From an uncultured Alphaproteobacteria bacterium (GTDB taxonomy: Bacteria > Pseudomonadota > Alphaproteobacteria > Rs-D84): a stretch of 49,442 nucleotides of DNA. The stretch covers positions 1 through 49,442 of the forward strand of contig CALXLL010000006.1 in NCBI GenBank assembly GCA_944389185.1, read 5' to 3'. Positions 8,460 through 16,962 of this stretch are shown here, one piece after another. The notes beneath the pieces are model-generated. The model did no database searches and was not told the DNA's origin. It saw only the letters and a list, made by a program, of their open reading frames with translations. Position 1 is the first letter of the stretch. Each line of letters starts with the position of its first letter. The position numbers and the translations under genes were made by a program.

Positions 8460-8609
8460 ATGAAAAAAGTAATGCTTGCGTTATTTGCAGTTTTAACATT
8501 GGCGGCATGCACAGGAACATATAAACAAGGTAATTGTGAATATGATTTCTTATTACACAAAGATATTTCTATTTCTAAATTAATTGGTAATGCAACTGGT
8601 GGTTGCTAA
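8460..8609 (+). CDS. small lipoprotein (49 aa)
   Basis: Forty-nine codons: basic start, hydrophobic stretch and lipobox LAAC with the lipidated Cys at residue 17, then a 32-residue mature peptide with two further Cys (26 and the C-terminal residue 49). AAAGGAG lies 7 nt before the ATG. It has its own promoter (8400-8428) and terminator (8622-8649), so it is a monocistronic, probably abundant, lipopeptide. It shows the same leader plan as the 48-aa gene at 5748 but a different mature part. No family recognised. Confidence 0.72.
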   Translation: MKKVMLALFAVLTLAACTGTYKQGNCEYDFLLHKDISISKLIGNATGGC

Positions 8610-8621
8610 TTAAAAGTTTAT

Positions 8622-8649
8622 AAAAAATCCCGCTTTTGCGGGATTTTTT
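8622..8649. terminator. bidirectional terminator
   Basis: A-run plus TCCCGC / GCGGGA stem with TTTT loop and six T's after it. It sits between the small lipoprotein and the convergent ackA and can serve both. Confidence 0.9.
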
Positions 8650-8654
8650 ATTTG

Positions 8655-9896
8655 TTATTTTGCAAAACTGTAATCCATCTTTAAATGATCTGGGTTATAA
8701 GTTCCGTTCATAATAGCCAAAGTATCTTCTACGATAACAAGTTCTTCATTTGTAGCTATCATGAATATTTTTACTTTGCTGTCAGGTGTGCTGATTTCCA
8801 TTTCATCAACGCCTTTACGAGCCAAAGCAACTGCGTTCTTTTCTTTATCAAGCTTTATACCAAGCTCTTCCAGACCGTCGCAGAACTTTTCACGAAGATA
8901 ATCGTCGTTTTCACCGACACCTGCTGTAAATACTATTGCGTCAACGTGACCAAGTTCAGCCATGAAAGCACCGATATACTTTTTAACGTTATGAGCTTCC
9001 ATTTGAATAGCTAAACGGCAAGCGTCATTAGTTTCTTTATTTGCTTCCACGTCGCGTCTATCTGCAAAGCATTCAGTTAAACCAAGCAAACCTGAATCTT
9101 TGTTCAAATGTTTTTGCATTTGATCAGCCGATAAATTAAGTCTTTGCATAACATATAATACTACACCTGGGTCAAGATCACCTGGACGAGTTCCCATTGT
9201 AAGACCTGCCAAAGGCGTCATACCCAAAGAAGTATCAACGGAAACGCCGTTGCGTATAGCAGTAGCAGAAGCACCAGACCCGATATGTAATGTTATTAAA
9301 TTGCACTTATCTGCCGGTTTACCAAGCATTTTTGCAGCGCGTTTAGAAACATATAAATGGCTGGTTCCGTGGAAACCGTATCTACGAACGCCCAGTTCAG
9401 TATACCAAGCGTTTGGGACCGCGTAACGGTAAGCGTAATCAGGCATAGTCTGATGGAAAGCGGTATCAAATACTGCGACTTGCTTTGCGTTTGGAAGTAA
9501 TTGTTGTGCAGCGACTATACCAACCAAAGCAGCAGGATTATGAAGCGGGGCAATTGCGGACAATTCATCAATTGTTTTTATTACTTCGTCAGTAATTTCA
9601 ACGGAAGAAGCAAACTTATCACCACCCAACACGACGCGATGACCTACGCCACCGATTTCGTTCATATCAATAGATGCTTCGCGAAGCATGAACATAACTA
9701 CATTTAAAGCTTCGTTATGGTTAGCCATAACAGTTTCTTTCTTTTGTTTCGTTCCATCAGGATATTTCTGAGTTAAAAAAGAATCTGGCATACCGATTTT
9801 TTCAACATTACCACCGACAACTACTTTTTTAGAGTCTGCATCAAATACCTGATATTTTAATGAAGATGAACCGCAGTTCAAAGCAAGTATATACAT
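8655..9896 (-). CDS. ackA: acetate kinase
   Basis: 413 aa enzyme interconverting acetyl phosphate + ADP and acetate + ATP in the cytoplasm. The N-terminal ASKHA signature NCGSSSLKYQVFD is at residues 8-20. The catalytic His region RRYGFHGTSH follows near residue 178, as does GTRPGDLDPGV, the second family signature. Length is slightly above the typical 400. AAGGGG lies upstream of the ATG. phosphotransacetylase (pta), the usual neighbour, is not in the window. The presence of ackA fits fermentative energy metabolism. Confidence 0.97.
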   Translation of the reverse strand: MYILALNCGSSSLKYQVFDADSKKVVVGGNVEKIGMPDSFLTQKYPDGTKQKKETVMANHNEALNVVMFMLREASIDMNEIGGVGHRVVLGGDKFASSVEITDEVIKTIDELSAIAPLHNPAALVGIVAAQQLLPNAKQVAVFDTAFHQTMPDYAYRYAVPNAWYTELGVRRYGFHGTSHLYVSKRAAKMLGKPADKCNLITLHIGSGASATAIRNGVSVDTSLGMTPLAGLTMGTRPGDLDPGVVLYVMQRLNLSADQMQKHLNKDSGLLGLTECFADRRDVEANKETNDACRLAIQMEAHNVKKYIGAFMAELGHVDAIVFTAGVGENDDYLREKFCDGLEELGIKLDKEKNAVALARKGVDEMEISTPDSKVKIFMIATNEELVIVEDTLAIMNGTYNPDHLKMDYSFAK

Positions 9897-9946
9897 TTGT
9901 TAACCCCTTTTTTACGCGACAAGCATAGCAAATGTTTTAATATGTT

Positions 9947-10528
9947 TCAACAGTAAAGTCTGAATTGCAGCTTCCAATTATCGTTTGTGATGTTTGTGGT
10001 TTTACCGGTTGTTTTATTGCTTACCCAAAAGTTTTCTTGACCTATAAGTAACAAAGCATTTAAGCCGTTTTCGTCTTCATAAAGTTGTGGGGCAGGGCTG
10101 GTTCTGCTTCCTATCCCCCAAGCCGTTACTTCTTCACCTGTCGTATAACCTGCTTCAGGCGTTTGACATATTAACACGCAACCAGCAAACAAATATGAAT
10201 CTTGTATAGGGAAGGTGTATAATGAAGCAACCTGATTTGTGACTCTCATAAGTGAACTTGTTAAGCACTTTATATATGAACAAGAGAAGCGCTGGAATAA
10301 GCTTTCCCAAAAAGAGTCAGGAACGCTGTTTATATCAAAATCGGAAGTTGCAGAAGAGCTGCCTGGGTTTACTTCGTCCTTGCGCGCCAGTGCAAAGCCA
10401 CCAAGTGTTTGTCCGTCGTGGACTCGGATAGTTTTTGCGTCTTTATCAAACGTTATTTCACCATCTAAACCAGTAAAGTTATCGTTCTGAGCACCAGAAC
10501 CACGTCTGATTTGTAAAATCTTTGCCAT
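9947..10528 (-). CDS. phage-tail-fibre-like N-terminal domain protein
   Basis: 193 aa. The first 50 residues (LQIRRGSGAQNDNFTG, GEITFDKDAKTIRVHDG, LGGFALAR) match the pattern of the N-terminal domain found on phage tail fibres and major tropism determinant proteins, which joins a fibre to a baseplate or to another fibre protein. A Gly/Ser linker follows, then a C-terminal domain of unknown type with four Cys. No other phage structural gene is adjacent apart from an uncharacterised helical protein upstream, and a terminator separates the two. It could be a remnant or a domesticated surface or tail-like component. AAAGGA lies before the ATG. Confidence 0.65.
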   Translation of the reverse strand: MAKILQIRRGSGAQNDNFTGLDGEITFDKDAKTIRVHDGQTLGGFALARKDEVNPGSSSATSDFDINSVPDSFWESLFQRFSCSYIKCLTSSLMRVTNQVASLYTFPIQDSYLFAGCVLICQTPEAGYTTGEEVTAWGIGSRTSPAPQLYEDENGLNALLLIGQENFWVSNKTTGKTTNITNDNWKLQFRLYC

Positions 10529-10566
10529 AAAAAATCCTTTTTAATATAAATAATATGAAAATAAAA

Positions 10567-10588
10567 AAAGCACCCGAAAAGGTGCTTT
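10567..10588. terminator. terminator after the 654-aa gene
   Basis: AAAGCACC / GGTGCTTT stem with CGAAAA loop; on the minus strand it is followed by a run of T's. On the plus strand a T-run follows after six bases. Confidence 0.85.
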
Positions 10589-10639
10589 GAATTGTTTTTT
10601 ATTATATCATAAAAAACATAAAAAATCAATAAGTAAAAA

Positions 10640-12604
10640 TTATCTTCCGATATTATGCGTGCGATAAAAATCTTCGAACTTTTGATCGATAAGTCTTGTA
10701 GTAGCGCCACCGACAACAATATCCTTTGTGTTTTTCTTTTGAATAGCAGAGTGTTTCATAAATGGGTTATAATCTTTGGATATACTGCTGTTTACAAAAT
10801 CCCAGAAGGCGAAAAGTTCTTCAAATTTTGCCTTATTTGCTGGATTTCTATAATCGATAGATTTTGCAGCTTGTTTAATTCTATTCGTGCCATTCTTGAA
10901 TTTAACGCCCTTTTGACGAACAAGCTTATTTTTTAAGAAATTAGCCGTTTCAAAACCTGCTCTGACTGTGGCTTGCATAGTTTTATCAATTGCGGTTGTT
11001 AAGCCCCTCATGAAACCGTTGTTATTAAAAGAAAGGCTTTTGTCACTGAAAATAGACATTTCAGAATTAGCTTTTTTCAAATTATCACGAATTGAAGATG
11101 TAGAAGCGCCGTATCTGACCATTGCCAAAGTTTCCAAAGCGGTTTTAGCTTCTTTTTCTTTACCGTTATGGACGGCATCAATTATTATTTCTTGCACTAT
11201 ATAGCGCATTTGGTCACCGTCTTTCGTTGCTTCTGCGAAAGCTTTGGTTTTTGATAATTTTTCTAAAACGTCGGTAAAATATTTAAAGTCGTCTTTTGCT
11301 TTTGGTGCCAAAGCGCTTTTAATTTTGTCCTTATTTTCAAGAATCTTAGCCAACCCGTCTGTCGGTTTAATTTTATTTTTGATTATTTCACCGACTATGT
11401 AAGAAGCGTTAGTAGAATAGATGTGTCTTTTATGTCTTGCTGTCCATCTGCCGAAAACGTCATCTTTCCATTTTTTTACTTTATCTTTAGCCCTATCAAG
11501 CAATCTTTTTCTATCGTCATACTTTGGTGGCAGATAGTTCTTTGAATTTGGGTCAGAAAAATTAGTTTTGTTTTTTGCGATGAATATATTTGAGGCTATA
11601 TCGCTATTATATGTATTAAAAGCATTTAAGACGTCTTCTTTTTTTATAAGAGTTTTTATTATGTCTGAAAAAGCGTTGTCAAAACGGTCAAGCTCATCAT
11701 CCGTGATTTTTCGTGGTTTTGTAATGTTTTCTAAAGATTGACTTTTGTCTTCAAATATTTGGTCTGGAGAGATAATAGTAAAGGGGGTTAAGCCTTTCGC
11801 AATTAAATCGGATTCATATGCGATTAAATATTGTATAAGTTGTTGTGTAATACGTAATGTTTTGGGCGTGAAATGACCGCTTCTTAAATTAGAGGCTGTT
11901 GACGAAATTATAGAAGCTTCTATTCCAAGGCCTGTAAAAAAATTGATTATACCAGAATCAGAAAGGTATTTAGATATTGCATAAGCATTGGATATAAGCT
12001 CTGGTAACGGTTCTATAAATACAGAAAATTCGGGGACTCCTTTTTTCTGCATTTCTTCTGGCGAATAATTTAGAATATCCACAATTTTTTGCAAGCGTTT
12101 AAGCTGTTTTTTATCTGTTTTATAAGAACCATCAGATAGTTTTGTTATAAACTTATTAAGCTGTTCGCGATCCAGTGTTGGATCTTCTTTTCGAAGGTAT
12201 GCAGAAACATTCGTATTTGATAAATAATTTGTAAGCTCTGTTTTTTTTGAATCTATCAGAGTTGCTACGGTTGGATTTACTTCAAATTTTTCTACAGCAA
12301 GACCAGGGCCATAAAACTTATCAACGAATTCTTTTACATCGGTCTTGTCTTTAAAGTCTTTTATATTGTCGGAAATGTCATAAAAAACAGATTGGAACTT
12401 TTCGTATATATCTCGTCTATTATCGGTATCTGGTATTTCTGTTTTAAAGTCAGGTATTGGTGCAGTCAAATCCCAAGACATTTGGTCTTTGGTGCCAATT
12501 TTTTTGTCTTTATATTCTTTAAATCTGGCGCGTTGAGCGTCATTCATCGTCAACAGGTTTAACTGTTTTGATAAATCAATAAGGAAATCATTAAAATCAG
12601 CCAT
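10640..12604 (-). CDS. large helical protein of unknown function
   Basis: 654 aa, hydrophilic, Lys/Asp/Asn-rich and predicted by eye to be almost wholly alpha-helical with many charged heptad-like stretches. No signal peptide or membrane span. The start MADFNDF at 12604 is chosen because AAAGGG precedes it; the longer reading frame upstream has no ribosome site. A C-terminal segment DIVVGGATTRLIDQKFEDFYRTHNIGR is the only Gly-containing patch. No family recognised. Position next to a tail-fibre-like gene suggests a phage-derived structural or scaffold protein, or an effector; this is inference. Confidence 0.7.
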   Translation of the reverse strand: MADFNDFLIDLSKQLNLLTMNDAQRARFKEYKDKKIGTKDQMSWDLTAPIPDFKTEIPDTDNRRDIYEKFQSVFYDISDNIKDFKDKTDVKEFVDKFYGPGLAVEKFEVNPTVATLIDSKKTELTNYLSNTNVSAYLRKEDPTLDREQLNKFITKLSDGSYKTDKKQLKRLQKIVDILNYSPEEMQKKGVPEFSVFIEPLPELISNAYAISKYLSDSGIINFFTGLGIEASIISSTASNLRSGHFTPKTLRITQQLIQYLIAYESDLIAKGLTPFTIISPDQIFEDKSQSLENITKPRKITDDELDRFDNAFSDIIKTLIKKEDVLNAFNTYNSDIASNIFIAKNKTNFSDPNSKNYLPPKYDDRKRLLDRAKDKVKKWKDDVFGRWTARHKRHIYSTNASYIVGEIIKNKIKPTDGLAKILENKDKIKSALAPKAKDDFKYFTDVLEKLSKTKAFAEATKDGDQMRYIVQEIIIDAVHNGKEKEAKTALETLAMVRYGASTSSIRDNLKKANSEMSIFSDKSLSFNNNGFMRGLTTAIDKTMQATVRAGFETANFLKNKLVRQKGVKFKNGTNRIKQAAKSIDYRNPANKAKFEELFAFWDFVNSSISKDYNPFMKHSAIQKKNTKDIVVGGATTRLIDQKFEDFYRTHNIGR

Positions 12605-12702
12605 ATTAACCCTTTTGCCAGATATATAAGTTATTATAATGAAAGTTTGACAAAATATCAACGTTTTATATATCATTGTTTCAAGTTAAGGAAGGTGCCA
12701 GC

Positions 12703-13953
12703 ATGCAAAAATTAAAGGATATTAAGCGGTTCTTATTTGATGTATATGCTTTTTCGTTTTTGAATAAGTTTCTGCTTTTGACGCCTGTTTATACAATCTT
12801 TATGCAAGAAAATGGTATGAACGGTTTTCAGTTATCGTCTTTATTCGTAATTTTGTCTATTGGGACTTTCGTCATGCAGATACCTTCTACGTGGATTGCA
12901 AGCAAGATAGGTAATAAAAGAGCCGTAGCTTTAGGACAATGTTTGAAAATAATCGGTTTCTTACTTTGGTTTGCGTTTCCGTCTTATTGGATTTTTGCGC
13001 TTGGTATGTTTTTGTGGGGAATGCAAGTTGCTTTCTTTAACGTTTCATTTGAAGGTATGTTGTATGACGAGCTGGCCGCAAGAAATAAGCAAAATTATTA
13101 TACGAAAGTTCTTGGTATACGATATAACGTCCAGTCCATAGGTCTAGCTTTGGCGGCTTTCGGTTCGTTGCTGTTATACATAGGTTATAATTGGATTGTA
13201 TGGCTTTCGGTTCTTACAATGCTTTTATCGGTTTTGTGTATTTTAAGAATAAAAACTATTGCTTGTAATACTGCAAAGCAGACGCAGAATAAAGAAGGTT
13301 TCTTAAAAAGATTTACCGAAGGTTTGAAAGTCAGCTTAAAGATACCATATGTTTCAAGTTTGCTTTTGTTGGCTTTGTTTGTTGCAAATGCCACATATCT
13401 TAACGAGTTTATAAGCCCGATAAGTTTAGATATCGGCGTTAAACCAGAGCTGGTCGGTTTAGTGCAGTTTTTCTTACTTATATGTTATATCATAGGTCAA
13501 ACGTTTGCTTACAAGTTTTCCAAAGTCAGACCTTTGATCATCGGTTTAGGGATTTTTACGGCCGGTGCTTGCTTTATATTGTTTTCAATATTTTATTCTG
13601 TATATGGGCTTTGGATATTAGGTTTGTCTTATGTCATTTTCAGCGCTATAAATATATTGCTTTATTCAAAGTTCCAGTCGGCACTGCCAGCAAAGCATCG
13701 TGCCGCCATGCTTTCTGTATATAGTATAGGTGATAATATATTTTACATAGGAACTTGTATGATAATAGGTTTGGGGGAAAGCTTTGGTAGTTGGCGTTAT
13801 AGTATAATGATTCTTGGTGGGGTATTAGTCATGGCTGGTATTTGGTCTATATTCTTTATGAAGCGCGAAAAAGTAAAAACAAAAACAGTTAATGAAATAA
13901 AGTCGGACTTTAAACGTATTTGCGTGAAAGACAATCAAAGAAACATAGTATAA
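12703..13953 (+). CDS. MFS transporter
   Basis: 416 aa with about twelve hydrophobic segments in two halves separated by a charged loop near residue 200 (TAKQTQNKEGFLKRF). The loop between helices 2 and 3 has the MFS-like pattern ASKIGNKRAVALGQ, a variant of the GxxxDRxGRR motif. AAGGAAGG precedes ATG 12703; the longer frame from 12676 lacks a ribosome site. Substrate cannot be read from the sequence; the family contains drug, sugar and metabolite carriers. It is divergent from the 654-aa gene. Confidence 0.85.
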   Translation: MQKLKDIKRFLFDVYAFSFLNKFLLLTPVYTIFMQENGMNGFQLSSLFVILSIGTFVMQIPSTWIASKIGNKRAVALGQCLKIIGFLLWFAFPSYWIFALGMFLWGMQVAFFNVSFEGMLYDELAARNKQNYYTKVLGIRYNVQSIGLALAAFGSLLLYIGYNWIVWLSVLTMLLSVLCILRIKTIACNTAKQTQNKEGFLKRFTEGLKVSLKIPYVSSLLLLALFVANATYLNEFISPISLDIGVKPELVGLVQFFLLICYIIGQTFAYKFSKVRPLIIGLGIFTAGACFILFSIFYSVYGLWILGLSYVIFSAINILLYSKFQSALPAKHRAAMLSVYSIGDNIFYIGTCMIIGLGESFGSWRYSIMILGGVLVMAGIWSIFFMKREKVKTKTVNEIKSDFKRICVKDNQRNIV

Positions 13954-14002
13954 GAAAGCGTTCTTATAAACACGTTAACAAAAATATTTTAATATTGTCA
14001 GC

Positions 14003-14668
14003 ATGAGGACGGATTTAAAGAACCTTTTGCTAAAGACTATACCATTTATATTATCTGTGATCGGCGGTGTAATAATATTTATAATATCGCTGGACAATGT
14101 AAAAGATCCGAATGTAAGCGGTTTATTAGATAACGTTGCGGCGTCTTTATTATCAATTCCGTTAGTATTTTTGTTGTATGATTACACTAATTACAGGATA
14201 TCCAGACAAGTAAATAGGACGATAGCGAATACGGTGTTAGACAAGACCAATTCTGTAATGCTTAGTATAGCGGCAGTATTAAGGAACAGTCTTGGCTTAC
14301 GAGGTCGTTTTCAGATAGGGTCGTTTAATAAATTACAAGGTTGGTCTTTGAAAAAAATATCGGGAAGACTACATATATCTTCAAAAGATATGAGCAATTT
14401 AAGAACATACAGGTTTGAGTTAGATGAATTATTATATCGCAGTAGTAATGGCAGTGTGCTATCAGAAGATCAGGCACAGGTTTTATTAATCATAAGCCGA
14501 GAAATATCTCATTTGATAACGGAAAGCAATTTCAAGCATGACAAGCAATCTGCATCCAAGCACATAAAGAAGATAATAGATGGGATAGTCAGCTGGCAAG
14601 AAGCATCAATCAGTCTTTCGGATCATTTAGAAGATATTGCCGGTCAGGCAGAATCCGAGTCTTTTTAA
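14003..14668 (+). CDS. membrane protein of unknown function
   Basis: 221 aa with two N-terminal membrane helices (about residues 11-29 and 44-60) in hairpin topology, then a 150-residue cytoplasmic, helix-rich domain. The loop between the helices is short (VKDPNVSGLLDNVA). The arrangement resembles small two-helix sensor or scaffold proteins but no domain was recognised. No obvious Shine-Dalgarno precedes the ATG. Its last 4 nt overlap the end of the convergent phospholipase-D gene. Confidence 0.65.
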   Translation: MRTDLKNLLLKTIPFILSVIGGVIIFIISLDNVKDPNVSGLLDNVAASLLSIPLVFLLYDYTNYRISRQVNRTIANTVLDKTNSVMLSIAAVLRNSLGLRGRFQIGSFNKLQGWSLKKISGRLHISSKDMSNLRTYRFELDELLYRSSNGSVLSEDQAQVLLIISREISHLITESNFKHDKQSASKHIKKIIDGIVSWQEASISLSDHLEDIAGQAESESF

Positions 14669-15687
14669 TCGGCGTAGTATTTCCATAAATATTTGAAATG
14701 TTCAGAATATTCTTTGTCTGGTTGATTAAAGAATATACAGTTTTCCGCATTTGAGTTACTTGCGTTATTCGTCCAGTTATAAGAGCCCGTCACGATACTT
14801 TTATCATCAAATACGGCAAATTTATTGTGCATAATTTTATGACCGGAATTGATTACGACGGGTATACCTGCATTTTTTATTTCGTCAATTAAAGAGCGCT
14901 TACCTTTAGATTGAAGTCTGTCAGTAATGACTTTTATTTTTGCGCCTCGTTCTTTTGCGTTTATAATGGCGTCCACTATATTTTGATTAGTAATGGAATA
15001 GACGGCGATATCAATTTTTTTAGCTTTATTAATTTCAGCGATGATATTATTTTCGCAGTCAAGGCCAGGTGTAAAATAAATCTGCATCCATTTTTTATTT
15101 GAAATGGTTGGAGAAGGAGCGGTTTCTTTTATTGTTTTTAAATTTTCTTTTTCAGTTTTGTCCGTTAACTTTTTCCAAAAAGAAACTTTTTCTTCGGGTT
15201 TTGGTATATTTAATATTTCAAAAACTTCGTTTTCCGCTTTACTATCTTTTTGTGCAATTAAAATAACAATATTTTTGTCGTCTTTTTTTGCGATGACTAA
15301 CAAATCACCGGGATATGCAGAGCGCATAACATCATTTTTACGATAATATAATTTATATTTTCGTTTACCATTTAACGATTTTGGCGTATAGTAATACCAA
15401 GTTGTTTCGTCAACGTTTTCTAATTTATTTTCACCATAATAAACGAATTGAGTATCATAATAAACTTTAGTTGTTCCCAATACATTTATTAAAGGTTTTG
15501 TTCCTTGTATTTCTATGCTGGTGCTGTTATTATTTTTATAAAGCGAGTCGTTTCTTGCAAGTGTTTTAACGGCTACGCTTTGATATTTTGATAAATCCGA
15601 AATTTCAAACGCAAAAACTTGTATACTGTTTATAAAAAAACAAAAGCCTATACAAATCTTTGCGAAAAATAAGAATAATTTACTCAT
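14665..15687 (-). CDS. secreted phospholipase-D-family protein, probable nuclease
   Basis: 340 aa with a Sec signal peptide (residues about 5-26, ending VFAF). The C-terminal 150 residues form a PLD domain: LDCENNIIAEINKAKKIDIAVY starts it and HNKFAVFD is a complete HxKx4D motif followed by GSYNWTNNAS. Only one HKD motif is present, so it should act as a dimer like the Nuc/BfiI subgroup. The N-terminal part (about 30-190) is not recognised. Start at 15687 gives the signal peptide; a longer frame would prevent it. It lies 17 nt downstream of the DNA methyltransferase. Confidence 0.82.
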   Translation of the reverse strand: MSKLFLFFAKICIGFCFFINSIQVFAFEISDLSKYQSVAVKTLARNDSLYKNNNSTSIEIQGTKPLINVLGTTKVYYDTQFVYYGENKLENVDETTWYYYTPKSLNGKRKYKLYYRKNDVMRSAYPGDLLVIAKKDDKNIVILIAQKDSKAENEVFEILNIPKPEEKVSFWKKLTDKTEKENLKTIKETAPSPTISNKKWMQIYFTPGLDCENNIIAEINKAKKIDIAVYSITNQNIVDAIINAKERGAKIKVITDRLQSKGKRSLIDEIKNAGIPVVINSGHKIMHNKFAVFDDKSIVTGSYNWTNNASNSNAENCIFFNQPDKEYSEHFKYLWKYYAD

Positions 15688-15704
15688 AAAAATATAATTG
15701 CCAA

Positions 15705-16586
15705 TCAAGAAATCTTTTTCAAGTGTAAAAGAACTTGTTCGGATACTAATTTGACGCAATCGGGAATTATACCGTTACCAAGTTGTTTCCTTATGCGAGA
15801 AGAAGATAAGCCTTTTGGAAATAAGAAGGAGTCTGGTAGCCCCATGAGTTTTTGCGTTTCTTTTAACGTTATTTCGTGTTCAACGCCGTCAACTATATAA
15901 TGCATCCAATTGTATGGCTCGTTGTATTTTTTGTGGTTGTGCGCCGTTAATACCGTATAGCCGATTTCTCTATTACAAGTTTTGCTTTTAAATACGTCCT
16001 TCATAGTGAATTTCAAAGGAACAGGAGCAGGAAACTTAAAACCGCTTGTTTCTTGATTTTCGCCACGAAAACCAACCATAAACACTCTTTGTCTTATCTG
16101 CGGTATACCGCAATCACAACCTTTTATTACTTTGTAATGAAAAGAATAACCTGCGTTTCTAAATAAGTCATGAATTATACGAAAGCTTCTGCCACCTTCG
16201 GCAGTAAGAAGACCTTTTACGTTTTCTAATATAAAAGCTTTCGGTTTACGGTGCTTGATGATATTCAGAACGTAAAAGAACATATTTCCTTTATCGTCTT
16301 TGTCGTCTTTTAAGCCTTTGCGAAGACCGGCCATAGAAAAAGACTGACAAGGGGGGCTTCCTACTAAAATATCAAAAGGCGGAATATCTTCGGGGTTTAT
16401 TTTACGAATATCTTCTGGATATTGGTTGTTTTTTATACAGGGCAGGTCAGGGAAGTTCGCCGTAAATGTTTGTCGGGCGTATTTATCAATTTCGCAGGAT
16501 AAGACATTTTCCATAGGAAGTTCTTGCAAGCCCAGTTCCCAGCCACCTATTCCAGAGAATAGGTTAATATACTTATAAGTATTCAT
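15705..16586 (-). CDS. DNA cytosine-5 methyltransferase
   Basis: 293 aa. Motif I FSGIGGWELG (residues 10-19) binds SAM, motif IV GSPPCQS carries the catalytic Cys80, motif VI is ENVKG, motif VIII is QIRQRVF and motif X is KQLGNGI near the C-terminus. The target recognition region is short, as in compact enzymes with 4-6 bp sites; the site cannot be deduced. AAGGAG precedes the ATG. No restriction enzyme is adjacent apart from the PLD-family protein 17 nt downstream, which has a signal peptide, so it is either an orphan methyltransferase or unusual in partnership. Confidence 0.95.
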   Translation of the reverse strand: MNTYKYINLFSGIGGWELGLQELPMENVLSCEIDKYARQTFTANFPDLPCIKNNQYPEDIRKINPEDIPPFDILVGSPPCQSFSMAGLRKGLKDDKDDKGNMFFYVLNIIKHRKPKAFILENVKGLLTAEGGRSFRIIHDLFRNAGYSFHYKVIKGCDCGIPQIRQRVFMVGFRGENQETSGFKFPAPVPLKFTMKDVFKSKTCNREIGYTVLTAHNHKKYNEPYNWMHYIVDGVEHEITLKETQKLMGLPDSFLFPKGLSSSRIRKQLGNGIIPDCVKLVSEQVLLHLKKIS

Positions 16587-16638
16587 GATATCTCCTTGGT
16601 ATAAAAAAAGCCCGCCAAGAATTGCGAGCAAAAAAAAC

Positions 16639-16655
16639 AGCGACATAAAGTCGCT
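16639..16655. terminator. hairpin with T-rich 3' side
   Basis: AGCGAC / GTCGCT stem with ATAAA loop between tRNA-Lys and the methyltransferase. On the minus strand it is followed by a T-run. It could be a second stop for the tRNA transcript or an upstream attenuator of the methyltransferase. Confidence 0.5.
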
Positions 16656-16710
16656 TTTAAGATGAAAATAATTATATCATAAACCAAGCCAAAAATCAAA
16701 CGAAAAATAA

Positions 16711-16732
16711 AAAACCGCGGGGGTGCGGTTTT
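16711..16732 (-). terminator. tRNA-Lys terminator
   Basis: AAAACCGC / GCGGTTTT stem just after the tRNA 3' end on the minus strand, followed by T's. Confidence 0.8.
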
Positions 16733-16736
16733 ATCT

Positions 16737-16812
16737 TGGTGGGGACACAGGGACTCGAACCCTGGACCCAATGATTAAAAGTCATTTGCTCTACCAACTG
16801 AGCTATGTCCCC
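16737..16812 (-). tRNA. tRNA-Lys(TTT)
   Basis: 76-nt cloverleaf with acceptor GGGGACA / TGTCCCC, D arm AGCTCAGTTGGTAGAGC, anticodon loop CTTTTAA (TTT), T arm TTCGAGT and encoded CCA. Confidence 0.96.
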
Positions 16813-16962
16813 AAAACCGAACCGGAAATAAGATACTTTTCAGCATCTTTTTCCGTAGTTCGCCGCAAATTATGACATAGTTTTTTATTAAAATCAAGCA
16901 GAAATTGACTTTTTTGTAATATTATATTTATGCTATACTATAATTTAATAGAGAGGTCCTGT

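Noticed and set aside
8685-9014. 109-aa plus-strand frame opposite ackA
   Set aside because: It is antisense to a fully conserved gene and has no recognisable product.
12605-12676. N-terminal extension of the 654-aa protein
   Set aside because: Would add a hydrophobic segment without a ribosome site and overlap the divergent promoter region.
16583-16771. 62-aa minus-strand frame crossing tRNA-Lys
   Set aside because: It translates the tRNA and terminator sequence and has no ribosome site.
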